This document shows, piece after piece, positions 7,132 to 16,713 of a DNA stretch of 64,000 nt. Where the stretch lies: the NCBI GenBank assembly GCA_023388055.1, contig JAEWGW010000044.1:138399-202398 (forward strand), read 5' to 3'. The translations under genes were made by a program, and so were the position numbers. The DNA comes from Bacillota bacterium (GTDB lineage: Bacteria > Bacillota > Bacilli > Paenibacillales > NBRC-103111). The notes beneath the pieces were generated by a model. It worked only from the letters and a program-made list of their open reading frames with translations, had not been told where the DNA came from and did no database searches. Within the stretch, counting starts at the first letter, position 1. Each line of letters starts with the position of its first letter.

Positions 7132-9633
7132 ATGCTGGGACTCGTAAAGAAAATTTTTGGCGACGCCAACGAGAGAGAAATCAAGAAGATGATGAGGAAC
7201 GTTGAAATCATCAACTCCCTTGAACCGAAATACCAGGCCATGTCCGACGAGGAGCTGCGTGCGCAGACCGATGTTCTGAAGGAACGTGTGGCCAAAGGGG
7301 AGGAGCTGGACATTGTCCTCACCGATGCGTTTGCGGTCGTCCGCGAAGCCTCCAAGCGGGTGCTGGGCAAACGCCACTTTGATGTGCAATTAATCGGTGG
7401 TATGGTGCTCCACAGCGGCCGTATTTCTGAGATGAAAACCGGTGAAGGCAAAACCCAAACCGCCGCTCTGTCCTTGTATTTGAACGCCCTTACAGGCAAA
7501 GGCGTCCACTTGGTAACGGTCAATGATTATCTGGCTACCGTGGGCCGGGACGAAATGGGTAAAATATATAATTTCCTGGGAATGACCGTGGGTCTGAACC
7601 TGTCGCAAATGAGCCATGAGGACAAGCAGGCTGCGTATGCCTGTGACATCACGTACGGAACGAACAATGAGTTCGGCTTCGATTACCTGCGGGACAACAT
7701 GGTTCTGTATAAAGAGCAAATGGTGCAGCGGCCCCTTTATTATGCCATTGTGGACGAAGTGGACTCCATTCTGGTGGATGAAGCGCGGACGCCTCTTATT
7801 ATTTCCGGACAAGCCTCCAAGTCCACGGACTTGTATGTGACGGCTAACCGGTTCGTGATGACGCTGCGGGATGAGCAGGACTACAATGTGGATGTGAAGC
7901 TGAAGTCGGTTACACTCACGGAAGCGGGCGTAGCCAAGGCGGAAAGCTATTTCGATATTGAAAACCTCTTCGATCACGCCAATGTGACCATCAACCACCA
8001 TGTGACCCAAGGCCTAAAGGCCCACGCTATTATGAAGCGCGACGTGGACTATGTGGTTCAAGTGGATGAGGACGGGTCAGAGGAAGTTATCATCGTTGAC
8101 GAATTTACCGGACGCCTTATGGTAGGCCGCCGGTACAGCGACGGTTTGCATCAAGCCATCGAGGCCAAGGAAGGCATCAAGATCCAGAATGAAAGCATGA
8201 CCCTGGCTACCATCACCTTCCAGAACTACTTCCGGATGTACCGCAAGCTGGCCGGTATGACCGGTACGGCGAAGACCGAGGAAGAGGAGTTCAAGAAGAT
8301 TTACGGCCTGGAGGTTGTGGTTGTGCCCACCAACCGCCCGATGATCCGGAAGGATCTGCCGGACGTGGTCTACAAATCCGAAGGCAGCAAGTTCCGCGCG
8401 GTGGTGGAGGAAATCGTCAAGCGCCATCAAAACAAACAACCGGTGCTGGTGGGTACGGTCTCCATCGAGAACTCAGAGAAGCTGTCTGCCATGCTGAAGA
8501 AAAAGGGCGTTCAGCACCAGGTGTTGAATGCCAAGTATCATAAGGAAGAAGCGGAAATCGTGGCGAAGGCCGGTCAACCCGGTGCTGTAACCATTTCCAC
8601 CAACATGGCTGGCCGTGGTACAGACATTCTGCTCGGAACGGGAGTAGCGGATTCGGGCGGTCTGCATATTATAGGAACGGAGCGCCATGAGAGCCGCCGG
8701 ATCGATAACCAGCTGCGGGGCCGCTCCGGACGCCAAGGAGACCCCGGTTCCTCCCAGTTCTATCTGTCCATGGAGGATGAGCTCATGCGCCGGTTCGGCG
8801 CCGAGAACATCATGGGGATGATGGACCGGCTTGGTTTTGAGGAAGATATGCCCATCGAGAGCAAGATGATTACCCGCGCCGTCGAATCTGCCCAGAAGCG
8901 GGTGGAAGGCAATAACTTCGACGCACGGCGGAACGTCCTGCAGTACGACGATGTGATGAACCAGCAGCGGAACATCATCTACAAGCAGCGGAAGGAAATT
9001 CTTGAATCCGAGAACCTCCGCGCTGTTGTGGTGGGGATGATTAATGAGACCATTGACCGTATCGTGGACGCCCACTGCGGCGATGATGTGATTCCCGAAG
9101 AGTGGGATTTGGAGGCTGTGGTGGAATACTGCAACCGCACCTTCCTCCAGGAAGGTACAATCTCCCGTGATGATCTGTGGGGTAAGGAAAAGGAAGAGGT
9201 TGTGGAGCAGCTTAAGGGTATGGTGGATTCCCTGTACAATGCCCGGGAAGAGCAGCTGGGCGAGCTGATGCGGGAGTTTGAAAAGGTGGTTGTGCTCCGT
9301 GCCGTAGACTCCAAGTGGATGGACCATATCGATGCTATGGACCAGCTCCGCCAAGGTATCCATCTGCGTGCTTACGGCGGTACCGATCCGCTGCGTGAGT
9401 ACCAAAAGGAAGGCTTCCAGATGTTCCAGGAGATGGTCGATTCCATCCAGGAGGAAGTTTCTACTTATATTATGAAGGCTCACGTGGAAGCCAATATCGA
9501 GCGTCAGGCTGTGGCGGAGGGCCAGGTTGCGGCTGATAACTCCCCAACGCGGCGCGAGGAAAAAGTCGGACGCAACGAGCTCTGTCCTTGCGGCAGCGGC
9601 AAAAAGTACAAGAACTGCCACGGTGCAGGCTGA
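7132..9633 (+). CDS. secA: Preprotein translocase ATPase SecA
   Basis: An 833-residue motor ATPase that drives unfolded proteins through SecYEG. ATG 7132 (MLGLVKKIFGD) is chosen: the length then fits the family and GAAAGGGG lies upstream; the frame is open further upstream to 6919 but that translation is not SecA-like. Visible are Walker A MKTGEGKT, the DEVDSILVDEARTPL Walker B region, TNMAGRGTDI and the QLRGRSGRQGDPGSSQF helicase motifs, and the C-terminal zinc-binding tail with CPCGSGKKYKNCH (SEC-C, SecB/ribosome-contact motif). It sits 34 bp ahead of prfB. A possible -10 TATAAT is at 7002-7007. Confidence 0.97.
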   Translation: MLGLVKKIFGDANEREIKKMMRNVEIINSLEPKYQAMSDEELRAQTDVLKERVAKGEELDIVLTDAFAVVREASKRVLGKRHFDVQLIGGMVLHSGRISEMKTGEGKTQTAALSLYLNALTGKGVHLVTVNDYLATVGRDEMGKIYNFLGMTVGLNLSQMSHEDKQAAYACDITYGTNNEFGFDYLRDNMVLYKEQMVQRPLYYAIVDEVDSILVDEARTPLIISGQASKSTDLYVTANRFVMTLRDEQDYNVDVKLKSVTLTEAGVAKAESYFDIENLFDHANVTINHHVTQGLKAHAIMKRDVDYVVQVDEDGSEEVIIVDEFTGRLMVGRRYSDGLHQAIEAKEGIKIQNESMTLATITFQNYFRMYRKLAGMTGTAKTEEEEFKKIYGLEVVVVPTNRPMIRKDLPDVVYKSEGSKFRAVVEEIVKRHQNKQPVLVGTVSIENSEKLSAMLKKKGVQHQVLNAKYHKEEAEIVAKAGQPGAVTISTNMAGRGTDILLGTGVADSGGLHIIGTERHESRRIDNQLRGRSGRQGDPGSSQFYLSMEDELMRRFGAENIMGMMDRLGFEEDMPIESKMITRAVESAQKRVEGNNFDARRNVLQYDDVMNQQRNIIYKQRKEILESENLRAVVVGMINETIDRIVDAHCGDDVIPEEWDLEAVVEYCNRTFLQEGTISRDDLWGKEKEEVVEQLKGMVDSLYNAREEQLGELMREFEKVVVLRAVDSKWMDHIDAMDQLRQGIHLRAYGGTDPLREYQKEGFQMFQEMVDSIQEEVSTYIMKAHVEANIERQAVAEGQVAADNSPTRREEKVGRNELCPCGSGKKYKNCHGAG

Positions 9634-9666
9634 ACAATATAGAAATTCGAATGAGGTGTATGCAGT

Positions 9667-10792
9667 ATGCTGGAACCAGAAATAAAGCAAGACCTGCGCG
9701 CGATTGCAGAGCGACTCACAAACCTTAGGGGGTCTCTTTGACTTAGATCTGAAGCAGGAGGAAATTTCGGATTATGAGGAAAAGATGACGGTTCCCGATT
9801 TCTGGGACGACAATGATCGGGCACAGAAGATTATTAGTGAGCTGAATGCCATTAAAGCGGTGGTGGAGGAATTCACTGAGCTGAGCAGCCAGTACGAGGA
9901 TCTGGAGCTGACCCGGGAGCTGGTGGAGGAAGAGCAGGACGACAGTATGGCTGCGGAGCTGGGAGCCGGTGTTGCCGCTCTCATGAAGAAGCTGGATGAA
10001 TACGAGCTGCAGCTTCTGTTGAACCAGCCTTACGATAAGCTGAACGCCTATCTTGAGCTCCACCCTGGTGCAGGCGGCACCGAATCCCAGGATTGGGCGG
10101 ATATGCTACTGCGTATGTACCGCCGTTGGGGTGAAAAGCGGGGCTTCAAGGTGGAGGTTGTGGATTACCTCCCTGGAGATGAAGCGGGTGTCAAGAGTGT
10201 CACCCTTCTCTTCAAGGGCTTCAATGCGTACGGCTATCTCAAGGCGGAGAAGGGTGTCCACCGGCTGGTGCGGATTTCCCCCTTTGATTCTTCGGGCCGG
10301 CGCCACACCTCCTTTGTCTCCTGTGATGTGATGCCGGAGATTGACGATTCCATCGAGATTGAAATCCGTCCTGAGGATCTGCATGTGGATACCTACCGCT
10401 CCAGCGGTGCGGGTGGCCAGCACATTAACAAAACGGAATCCGCGGTGCGGATTACCCACATGCCTACGGGCATCGTGGTCTCCTGCCAGACGGAGCGCTC
10501 GCAGATTCAGAACAGAGAACGCTGTATGACTATGCTTCGCTCCAAGCTCTACGAGAAGAAGATCGAGGAGCAGCAGCAGCACCTGGCTGAGATCCGCGGG
10601 GTGCAGATGGATATTGCCTGGGGCAGCCAAATCCGCTCCTACGTGTTCCACCCCTACAGCATGGTCAAGGATCACCGGACCGGTGCCGAATCCGGCAATA
10701 TCGGATCGGTGATGGACGGGGAAATTGATTTCCTGATCGATGCTTATCTGCGGGGCCAAATCAACACCAAAAACGACAGCGATACTATGTAA
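9667..10792 (+). CDS. prfB: Peptide chain release factor 2 (programmed +1 frameshift)
   Basis: RF2 reads UAA and UGA stops. It is encoded in two frames: 9667-9738 (24 codons, MLEPEIKQDLRAIAERL...) ending at an in-frame TGA (9739-9741), then 9740-10792 after a +1 slip, giving 374 residues. The downstream part has the SPF anticodon-like tripeptide (VRISPFDSSGRRHTSF) and the catalytic GGQ loop (SSGAGGQHINKTESAVRITH). The frameshift is the classical autoregulation: when RF2 is scarce the ribosome pauses at TGA and shifts. A gene caller ignoring this would report an N-truncated protein from 9704 or 9788. Same strand as secA, 34 bp downstream. Confidence 0.96.
9727..9742 (+). promoter_or_regulatory. 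prfB +1 recoding site
   Basis: The sequence AGGGGG (9727-9732, internal Shine-Dalgarno) is followed by TCT, then the slippery CTT TGA C (9736-9742). Spacing and composition match the conserved bacterial RF2 frameshift element exactly. Confidence 0.95.
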
Positions 10793-10856
10793 GGAGCTGC
10801 GAGGAAATTAGCGGTACTTTATTTCGTCGCAGTCTCTAACAAGCTGTCAGGAAAAG

Positions 10857-10919
10857 AATCCTACATCAAGTCCGAACCCGAACCGACAGGGGGTGGCGGG
10901 CGGTGTAGGATTTTTTTGT
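10857..10919 (+). terminator. Terminator after prfB
   Basis: Arms AATCCTACA (10857-10865) and TGTAGGATT (10904-10912) pair perfectly and are followed by a T-run. The 38-nt loop is C/G-rich (CCG repeats against a run of G) and can fold further. Confidence 0.75.
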
Positions 10920-10952
10920 GAGAATGCATGATTACAGGAGGCAGGGGAAGGC

Positions 10953-11900
10953 ATGTCCACAAACGAATATGAGAACCATCACCGGAAGGAGGGGACGCGG
11001 GAGGAACCGGCCAGACTACGGAGGCTTCCCGCCAGAAGAACATCCTTTTCACCCCGGAAGGGCACCGCGGCCCATTATATGCTGGAGTACGGCCTGCTGC
11101 TGCTGGGCTCCCTGATTATTGCCCTGAGCTTCAACTATTGCCTAAAGCCCAATCAAGTGGCCTCCGGCGGGGTTACGGGAATCTCCGTTATTACTCTGGA
11201 GCTGTTCGGCTTCCAGCCGGCGCTGGTCCAGTGGGCGTTGAATATCCCATTGTTTTTGCTGGGGATTTTTTTGCTAGGCAAGCAATTTGGGCTGAAAACG
11301 GCAGTAGGATCCTTTGTGCTTCCGCTGTTTGTGCTGTTGACCCAAAACGGAGAGCCGCTGACGGATAATCTGCTCCTGGCGACGATTTATGGGGGCATCG
11401 GAATCGGCGTGGGGCTGGGCATTGTGTTTCGCGGGCGGGGCTCTACAGGAGGGCTGGACCTGGCAGCGCAGCTGATTCACCGTTATACCGGGATCAGTCT
11501 GGGGATTGCGGTGGCCATGTTGGACGGGCTGGTGATTCTGACCGCAGGGTTGGTATTCGATGCCGAAAAAGCTCTGTTCGCCCTGATCGGTCTGTATGTG
11601 ACCAGCAAAACCATTGATGTGGTGCAGTTGGGCTTCAATTATGCCAAGGTGGCGTATATCATCTCCGAGGAGACGGAGGCCATCGCCGAAGCGGTGCTTC
11701 ATGACCTGGACCGGGGATTAACACGGTTAAGCGGGGCAGGCGGATATACCGGCGCAGAGCGGACGGTACTGATGGTGGTGGTCAGCCAGAACGAGGTTTC
11801 GCGGCTGAAGGAGCTGGTCCGGGATGTGGACCCGTCGGCCTTCATTATTATCAGCGAAACCCGGGAGGTGCTGGGCAAGGGCTTTAAGCTGGAGACCTGA
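10953..11900 (+). CDS. YitT-family membrane protein
   Basis: A 315-residue inner-membrane protein. After a charged N-terminal extension of ~45 residues come five or six hydrophobic helices (GLLLLGSLIIALSFNYCL..., with the family motif NQVASGGVTGIS and GRGSTGGLDLAAQLIHR), then a C-terminal DUF2179 domain (KVAYIISEETEAIAEAVLHD, TVLMVVVSQNEVSRLKELV). The family is widespread in Firmicutes and its transport role is not established. ATG 10953 follows AGGAGG at a good distance; the charged extension is longer than in many relatives, so a later start is possible. Confidence 0.85.
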   Translation: MSTNEYENHHRKEGTREEPARLRRLPARRTSFSPRKGTAAHYMLEYGLLLLGSLIIALSFNYCLKPNQVASGGVTGISVITLELFGFQPALVQWALNIPLFLLGIFLLGKQFGLKTAVGSFVLPLFVLLTQNGEPLTDNLLLATIYGGIGIGVGLGIVFRGRGSTGGLDLAAQLIHRYTGISLGIAVAMLDGLVILTAGLVFDAEKALFALIGLYVTSKTIDVVQLGFNYAKVAYIISEETEAIAEAVLHDLDRGLTRLSGAGGYTGAERTVLMVVVSQNEVSRLKELVRDVDPSAFIIISETREVLGKGFKLET

Positions 11901-11930
11901 GCCGCGGAGGAGAATGTCAAGAAAAATGCA

Positions 11931-11959
11931 TTGAATTTTTATGCGATGAAACGTATAAT
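11931..11959 (+). promoter_or_regulatory. arg operon promoter with ArgR/AhrC box
   Basis: -35 TTGAAT (11931-11936), 17-bp spacer, perfect -10 TATAAT (11954-11959). A TGAATTTTTATGCG sequence at 11932-11945 matches the Bacillus ARG box half TGAATWWWWATTCA at 12 of 14 positions and overlaps the -35, the position expected for arginine-dependent repression by ArgR/AhrC. Confidence 0.65.
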
Positions 11960-11999
11960 AATACATATCTTTTTGGACGGCGGAAAGGAAGGGATTCGA

Positions 12000-13052
12000 A
12001 TGACGCAAACCAAATGCAGGGTTGCCATTGTCGGTTCTACCGGATACGGCGGAGTGGAGCTGATCCGGCTGCTGCTGCAGCACCCTCACGTGGAGATCAC
12101 CTCGGTGATTTCCTCCTCCAGCTCCGGCGTGCCTATTGCCGACGGGTATCCCCACTTGAATCAGATTATGGTGGAGGACCTGGATGGTGTGGATGTAGCG
12201 CAGATGAAGGAGAAGGCGGATGTGGTGTTCACAGCTACTCCCTCTGGTGTAAGTGCCAAGCTTGCGCCGCAGCTGCTGGAGGCGGGGCTGAAGGTTATCG
12301 ATCTGTCGGGGGATTTCCGGCTGAAGAGTCCTGATGTATACAGCAAATGGTACAAAAAAGAGCCGGCGGCACAAGCCTATCTGGACGAGGCTGTATATGG
12401 CCTGGCGGAGGTTTTTGGTGCGGAGATACCGGGCAAGCCCTTTATTTCCAACCCGGGCTGTTATCCCACGGCCACTCTACTGGGGCTGATCCCTGCGGTA
12501 GAGGCTGGCTGGATCGATCCGGAGACTATTATTATCGATGCCAAATCCGGCGTGTCGGGTGCAGGGCGCGGACTGGGGTTATCGGTGCATTATGCGGAGA
12601 TTAACGAAAATCTGGCTCCGTACAAGCTGAACAAACATCAGCATATTCCCGAAATTGAGCAGACGTTGGGGCGCATTGCCGGGCGGGATGTGACGGTTAC
12701 CTTCTCCACCCATTTGACCCCGATGACCCGCGGCATTCTGAGCACCATGTATGCCACAGTGAAAGGGACGCATACGGAAGAGGATTTTATCAAGCTCTAC
12801 CGGGATTATTATGAAGGACGACGCTTCGTGCGTATCCGGAACAAGGGCAAATGGCCCGCCACCAAGGAAGTATGGGGCTCCAACTATTGCGACATCGGCT
12901 TTGCCGTGGATGAGCGGACAGGCCGCGTTACGATCCTGTCGGTGATCGATAACCTGATGAAGGGCGCCGCAGGCCAGGCCGTGCAGAACCTGAATCTGAT
13001 GCTGGGCTGGGACGAAGGTGCGGGTTTGGCGTTTACGCCGGTGTATCCGTAA
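12000..13052 (+). CDS. argC: N-acetyl-gamma-glutamyl-phosphate reductase
   Basis: A 350-residue NADPH-dependent enzyme converting N-acetylglutamyl phosphate to the semialdehyde, the third step of arginine synthesis. The N-terminus CRVAIVGSTGYGGVELIRLL is the Rossmann loop; SNPGCYPTATLLGL contains the catalytic Cys. ATG 12000 is chosen because GGAAAGGAAGGG lies just upstream and the length fits; the frame extends to 11931 but that would put the start on the promoter. First gene of the cluster argC-J-B-D-F-G-H. Confidence 0.95.
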   Translation: MTQTKCRVAIVGSTGYGGVELIRLLLQHPHVEITSVISSSSSGVPIADGYPHLNQIMVEDLDGVDVAQMKEKADVVFTATPSGVSAKLAPQLLEAGLKVIDLSGDFRLKSPDVYSKWYKKEPAAQAYLDEAVYGLAEVFGAEIPGKPFISNPGCYPTATLLGLIPAVEAGWIDPETIIIDAKSGVSGAGRGLGLSVHYAEINENLAPYKLNKHQHIPEIEQTLGRIAGRDVTVTFSTHLTPMTRGILSTMYATVKGTHTEEDFIKLYRDYYEGRRFVRIRNKGKWPATKEVWGSNYCDIGFAVDERTGRVTILSVIDNLMKGAAGQAVQNLNLMLGWDEGAGLAFTPVYP

Positions 13053-13112
13053 GGATAAAGCGCAAATCAAGAGCAACAGTGACATATAAAGAGCGAATGA
13101 AAAGCAAAAGCG

Positions 13113-13184
13113 GCCCTCAAATTGGTTGCACCAATTTCGAGGCTTCCATAACATATCCGGCCTCCGGCTAAGGACCATGTTATT
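13113..13184 (-). repeat. Two-hairpin intergenic repeat, copy A
   Basis: A 72-nt element, read on the minus strand. Its first hairpin pairs TAACAT with ATGTTA around a GGTCC...GGCCGGAT loop; its second pairs GCCTC-AAATTGG with CCAATTT-GAGGGC. Copies B (17667-17741) and C (32279-32349) share the plan. Here it sits between argC and argJ, ending 4 nt before the argJ ribosome site. Confidence 0.8.
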
Positions 13185-13203
13185 ACAGGAGAGGATGAAT
13201 CAC

Positions 13204-14424
13204 ATGACGAAGCGGTTCGCCGTAGTGGAAGGCGGGGGCATCACCACGCCCCAGGGATTTAAGGCAGCCGGGCTGCATTGCGGCCTGAAGAAGACGGAGC
13301 GCTACGACCTTGGCGTGATTGTGTGCGAGGTGCCTGCAGCAGCGGCTGGTGTGTATACCTTGAACCAGTTCCAAGCGGCGCCGCTTGCGGTAACCCGGGA
13401 GAGCATCGGCCACGGCGGCAAGCTCCAGGTGATGCTGGTGAACAGCGGCAATGCCAATGCCTGCACCGGCAAACAAGGGGAAGCCGACGCCTACGAAATG
13501 CGGGCGCTGGCTGCCAAGGCCTTCGGTGTGGCCGAGGAGCTGGCGGGCGTGACTTCCACCGGAGTTATCGGCGAGCCGCTGCCCATGGAGAAGGTCCGTA
13601 ACGGTATTGCCGGTCTGCCGGAGGTACTGAAGGCGGACGGCAGCGAGGATTTCTGCCAGGCGATTATGACCACGGACCTGGCACAGAAGCTGGTTTGTGT
13701 CCAAGTCACCGTAGGCGGAGAGACGGTATATATTGCCGGGGCGGCCAAAGGCTCCGGGATGATCCACCCCAACATGGCCACCATGCTGGGTTTTATCACC
13801 ACCGATGCCAAGATCAGTGCCGAGGGGCTCCAGAAGCTGCTGGGCAGCGTGACAGATACCACCTTCAATATGATTACCGTAGACGGCGATACCAGCACCA
13901 ATGATATGGTGGTGGCGATGGCCAGCGGGCTGGCCGGCAGCGGAGAGCTGTCCGAGGCGCATCCGGATTATGAAGCATTCGCCGAGGGTTTCCGGTATGT
14001 GGGCGAATATTTGGCCAAGGCCATTGCCCGTGACGGCGAAGGGGCTACCAAGCTCATCGAGGTGAACGTGGCGGGGGCCGAGTCTCTGGATGCGGCGCGG
14101 GCCATTGCCAAAACGGTGATCGGCTCCTCCCTGGTGAAATCCGCCTGCTTCGGTGCGGATGCCAACTGGGGACGGATTATTGCCGCAGTGGGAAGAGCCG
14201 GATACCCGGTGAATACAGAAACCGTGGATATTCGCATCGGCGATCTGGTGACGCTGGAGCAGTCCCGGCCGGTGAAATTTGATGAAGAGAAGGCGCTGGT
14301 CTACCTGCGGGGAGACTTGGTTCAGATATATGTGAATCTGCATATGGGCCGGGAAACCGCCACAGCATGGGGCTGTGACCTCAGCTACGAATATGTGCGG
14401 ATCAATGCGGCATACCGGACGTAG
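13204..14424 (+). CDS. argJ: Bifunctional glutamate N-acetyltransferase/ornithine acetyltransferase
   Basis: A 406-residue enzyme that moves the acetyl group from N-acetylornithine to glutamate, making the cyclic arginine pathway; in many bacteria it also makes N-acetylglutamate from acetyl-CoA. The precursor cuts itself before the Thr of MIHPNMATMLGFI (Thr193), giving alpha and beta chains. ATG 13204 lies 9 nt after GGAGAGG; ATG 13195 is too close to it. TTN and NSGNANACTG near the start fit the family. No argA is visible, consistent with the cyclic route. Confidence 0.95.
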   Translation: MTKRFAVVEGGGITTPQGFKAAGLHCGLKKTERYDLGVIVCEVPAAAAGVYTLNQFQAAPLAVTRESIGHGGKLQVMLVNSGNANACTGKQGEADAYEMRALAAKAFGVAEELAGVTSTGVIGEPLPMEKVRNGIAGLPEVLKADGSEDFCQAIMTTDLAQKLVCVQVTVGGETVYIAGAAKGSGMIHPNMATMLGFITTDAKISAEGLQKLLGSVTDTTFNMITVDGDTSTNDMVVAMASGLAGSGELSEAHPDYEAFAEGFRYVGEYLAKAIARDGEGATKLIEVNVAGAESLDAARAIAKTVIGSSLVKSACFGADANWGRIIAAVGRAGYPVNTETVDIRIGDLVTLEQSRPVKFDEEKALVYLRGDLVQIYVNLHMGRETATAWGCDLSYEYVRINAAYRT

Positions 14425-14520
14425 AAACGCTAAATGATTTCCTCAAGCGGGCTTGAAGGCAGGCCCCAGACAGTATGTTTGATTCGGATATAGCCCCAAC
14501 CGGAACAGGAGGCAACACAG

Positions 14521-15342
14521 GTGACGCAAACAAGCAATCAGCAGCAGCGTACGGCTTCGGCCTACGTGATCAAGTGTGGGGGAAGCACCCTGGCAGCTCT
14601 GCCGGAGGATTTTTTCCGGGAGATGAAGGAGCTGGCGGAGGGGGGCTTTGTGCCCGTGATCGTACACGGCGGCGGCCCGGCCATCTCCGAAACCTTGAAC
14701 CGGCTGGGCATCGAGTCGGTGTTCGTCGGAGGCCTGCGCAAAACCAGCGAAGCGGTACTGGATGTCGTGGAGATGGTCCTGGCTGGCAAAATAAACAAGG
14801 AAATCGTCCGGCGGATCCAATTGTCCGGCGCCAAGGCGGTTGGCCTCTCCGGCGCAGACGGGCGGCTGATTGAAGCAGAGCCGGTGCCGAATGCCCATGA
14901 GGTGGGTTTGGTGGGCAATGTCACCCGGGTGAATGCGCAGCTGATCCAAAGTTTGGTGGATATGGAGTATGTCCCGGTTATTGCACCCGTCGGTCTTGGA
15001 AAAGACGGAGCCCAGCGCTATAATATCAACGCGGATACGGCGGCGGGAGCAGTAGCCTCGCAGCTGGGCGTCTCCCGGCTGGTGGTGGTGACGGACGTTC
15101 CCGGCATCCTGCGGACGGATAGCGAAGGGGTCAAGCGGGTGCTTCCCGTGGTGACCGTAGCAGAGATTGAGGCCATGATTGCCTCCGGTGAAATTTATGG
15201 GGGGATGATCCCCAAGGTACGGGCCGCCATGGAGTGTATCCAGGGCGAGGTGCAGGAGGTCCTGATCGTCAACGGCGCCGAGCCGGGCATTCTCCGGCAG
15301 GCGGTGGCGGAGGGTTCGGCGGGCACAAGGATCGTGCGTTAA
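14521..15342 (+). CDS. argB: Acetylglutamate kinase
   Basis: A 273-residue amino-acid kinase phosphorylating N-acetylglutamate. It shows IKCGGSTL (phosphate loop), VHGGGPAIS (substrate loop), YNINADTAAGAVA and the VVVTDVPGIL nucleotide segment. The N-terminus lacks the long helix linked to arginine feedback inhibition, so regulation may be mainly transcriptional (inference). GTG start at 14521 with ACAGGAGG upstream. Follows argJ by 96 bp in the same direction. Confidence 0.95.
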   Translation: MTQTSNQQQRTASAYVIKCGGSTLAALPEDFFREMKELAEGGFVPVIVHGGGPAISETLNRLGIESVFVGGLRKTSEAVLDVVEMVLAGKINKEIVRRIQLSGAKAVGLSGADGRLIEAEPVPNAHEVGLVGNVTRVNAQLIQSLVDMEYVPVIAPVGLGKDGAQRYNINADTAAGAVASQLGVSRLVVVTDVPGILRTDSEGVKRVLPVVTVAEIEAMIASGEIYGGMIPKVRAAMECIQGEVQEVLIVNGAEPGILRQAVAEGSAGTRIVR

Positions 15343-15420
15343 GTGGTACATGAACATCAATCGTACAATCGGATTTAACCCATACACATTCCGTTTTCAG
15401 GCGAAAGGAGAGTGAGTGAC

Positions 15421-16623
15421 GTGAGCAAGCAGCAAAGTGCCATTTTTCCATCGTATGCCCGTTATCCCATTACTATGGTCAAGGGGGAGGGCAGCCGGCT
15501 GTGGGACTCGGAGGGCAAGGAGTATCTGGATCTGATGAGTGGGCTGGCCGTAACCAGTCTGGGGCATGCCCCCAAGCAGGTAGCGGATCGGATCGCTGAA
15601 CAGCTGGATCAGCTGTGGCATGTGAGCAATCTGTTTTATTCGGAGAACCAGGAGAAGCTCGCCCGGATGCTGGTGGAAAACAGCTGCGCGGACAACGTGT
15701 TCTTCTGCAACAGCGGAGCGGAGGCCAATGAGGCCGCCATAAAGCTGGCGAGACGCTATAACAGCAAAATTTTGGGCAAAAACCGCTATGAGATCATTAC
15801 CTTCCACCAATCCTTCCACGGACGCACCTTGGCGACGCTGACGGCCACTGGACAAGACAAGGTCAAGGAAGGTTTCCATCCGCTGCCTGAAGGCTTCGTC
15901 TATGCCCCGTTTAATGATGCGGCGGCGCTCTCCTCCTGCGTCACGGAGAAGACTTGTGCCATCATGCTGGAAATGGTGCAGGCCGAAGGCGGCGTTATTA
16001 CGGCGGAGCAGGGTTTTATCGACGAGATCGTGAGGCTCTGCAAGGAGCATGACCTGCTCCTGATCATCGACGAGGTACAAACCGGCATGGGCCGGACCGG
16101 CAAGCTGTTTGCATATGAGCATTACGGCATTGAGCCGGATATCTTCACCCTGGCCAAGGGGATTGCCGCCGGGCTCCCTATGGGGGCTATGCTGGGCAAA
16201 GCCAAGCTGCGCGACGCCTTCACGGCAGGGGCGCATGCCTCCACCTTCGGCGGAACACCGCTGGTTTCGGCGGCAGCCATCGCGACGCTGGAAATTATCC
16301 TGGGCCAAAAGCTGCCGGAGCACGCTGCGGAGATGGGCCATTATGCTATCGACAAGCTGACGGAAGGCACAGCAGGTAATCCGCTGGTGAAGGAGGTACG
16401 CGGTTTGGGGCTGCTGATCGGTGTGATCTGTACGGAGCCGACGGCAGCGGTGATTGCCGACATTCACCAGGCAGGAGTGCTGGTTGTGCCGGCAGGCCCC
16501 AATGTGGTGCGTCTTTTGCCTAATCTGCTGGTGACCAAGGAAGAGCTGGATGAGGGCATTGCCGTCATCTGCCGGGTGCTGGCCGAACATGCGGCGAAGA
16601 AAGCAGCAGGCGTAGCGGAGTAA
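15421..16623 (+). CDS. argD: Acetylornithine aminotransferase
   Basis: A 400-residue class III PLP-dependent aminotransferase that makes N-acetylornithine from the semialdehyde and glutamate. Key parts: FFCNSGAEANEAAIKLAR, ITFHQSFHGRTLATL, LLIIDEVQTGMGRTG and the PLP-lysine segment FTLAKGIAAGLPMGAM. GTG 15421 is preferred: AAGGAG at 15404-15409 is 11 nt upstream, while the in-frame GTG at 15412 is only 2 nt from it. Together with argC, J and B it completes the acetylated branch. Confidence 0.93.
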   Translation: MSKQQSAIFPSYARYPITMVKGEGSRLWDSEGKEYLDLMSGLAVTSLGHAPKQVADRIAEQLDQLWHVSNLFYSENQEKLARMLVENSCADNVFFCNSGAEANEAAIKLARRYNSKILGKNRYEIITFHQSFHGRTLATLTATGQDKVKEGFHPLPEGFVYAPFNDAAALSSCVTEKTCAIMLEMVQAEGGVITAEQGFIDEIVRLCKEHDLLLIIDEVQTGMGRTGKLFAYEHYGIEPDIFTLAKGIAAGLPMGAMLGKAKLRDAFTAGAHASTFGGTPLVSAAAIATLEIILGQKLPEHAAEMGHYAIDKLTEGTAGNPLVKEVRGLGLLIGVICTEPTAAVIADIHQAGVLVVPAGPNVVRLLPNLLVTKEELDEGIAVICRVLAEHAAKKAAGVAE

Positions 16624-16713
16624 GGAACGATTAAGGAACAGGGCGGCATCGCAGAACGGGTAAAGCGGTGCGTGTACCCTTTATTTTAAGCGGGAGAGGG
16701 GCTCAATCCATTC

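Noticed and set aside
8473..9690. 405-residue minus-strand frame opposite secA
   Set aside because: It is a shadow of secA codon use with no ribosome site and His/Leu-rich low-information sequence; the same applies to other long antisense frames.
16624..16713. T-box or arginine riboswitch between argD and argF
   Set aside because: A weak GGGT/ACCC hairpin occurs but no T-box core sequence or specifier loop can be drawn in 90 bp.
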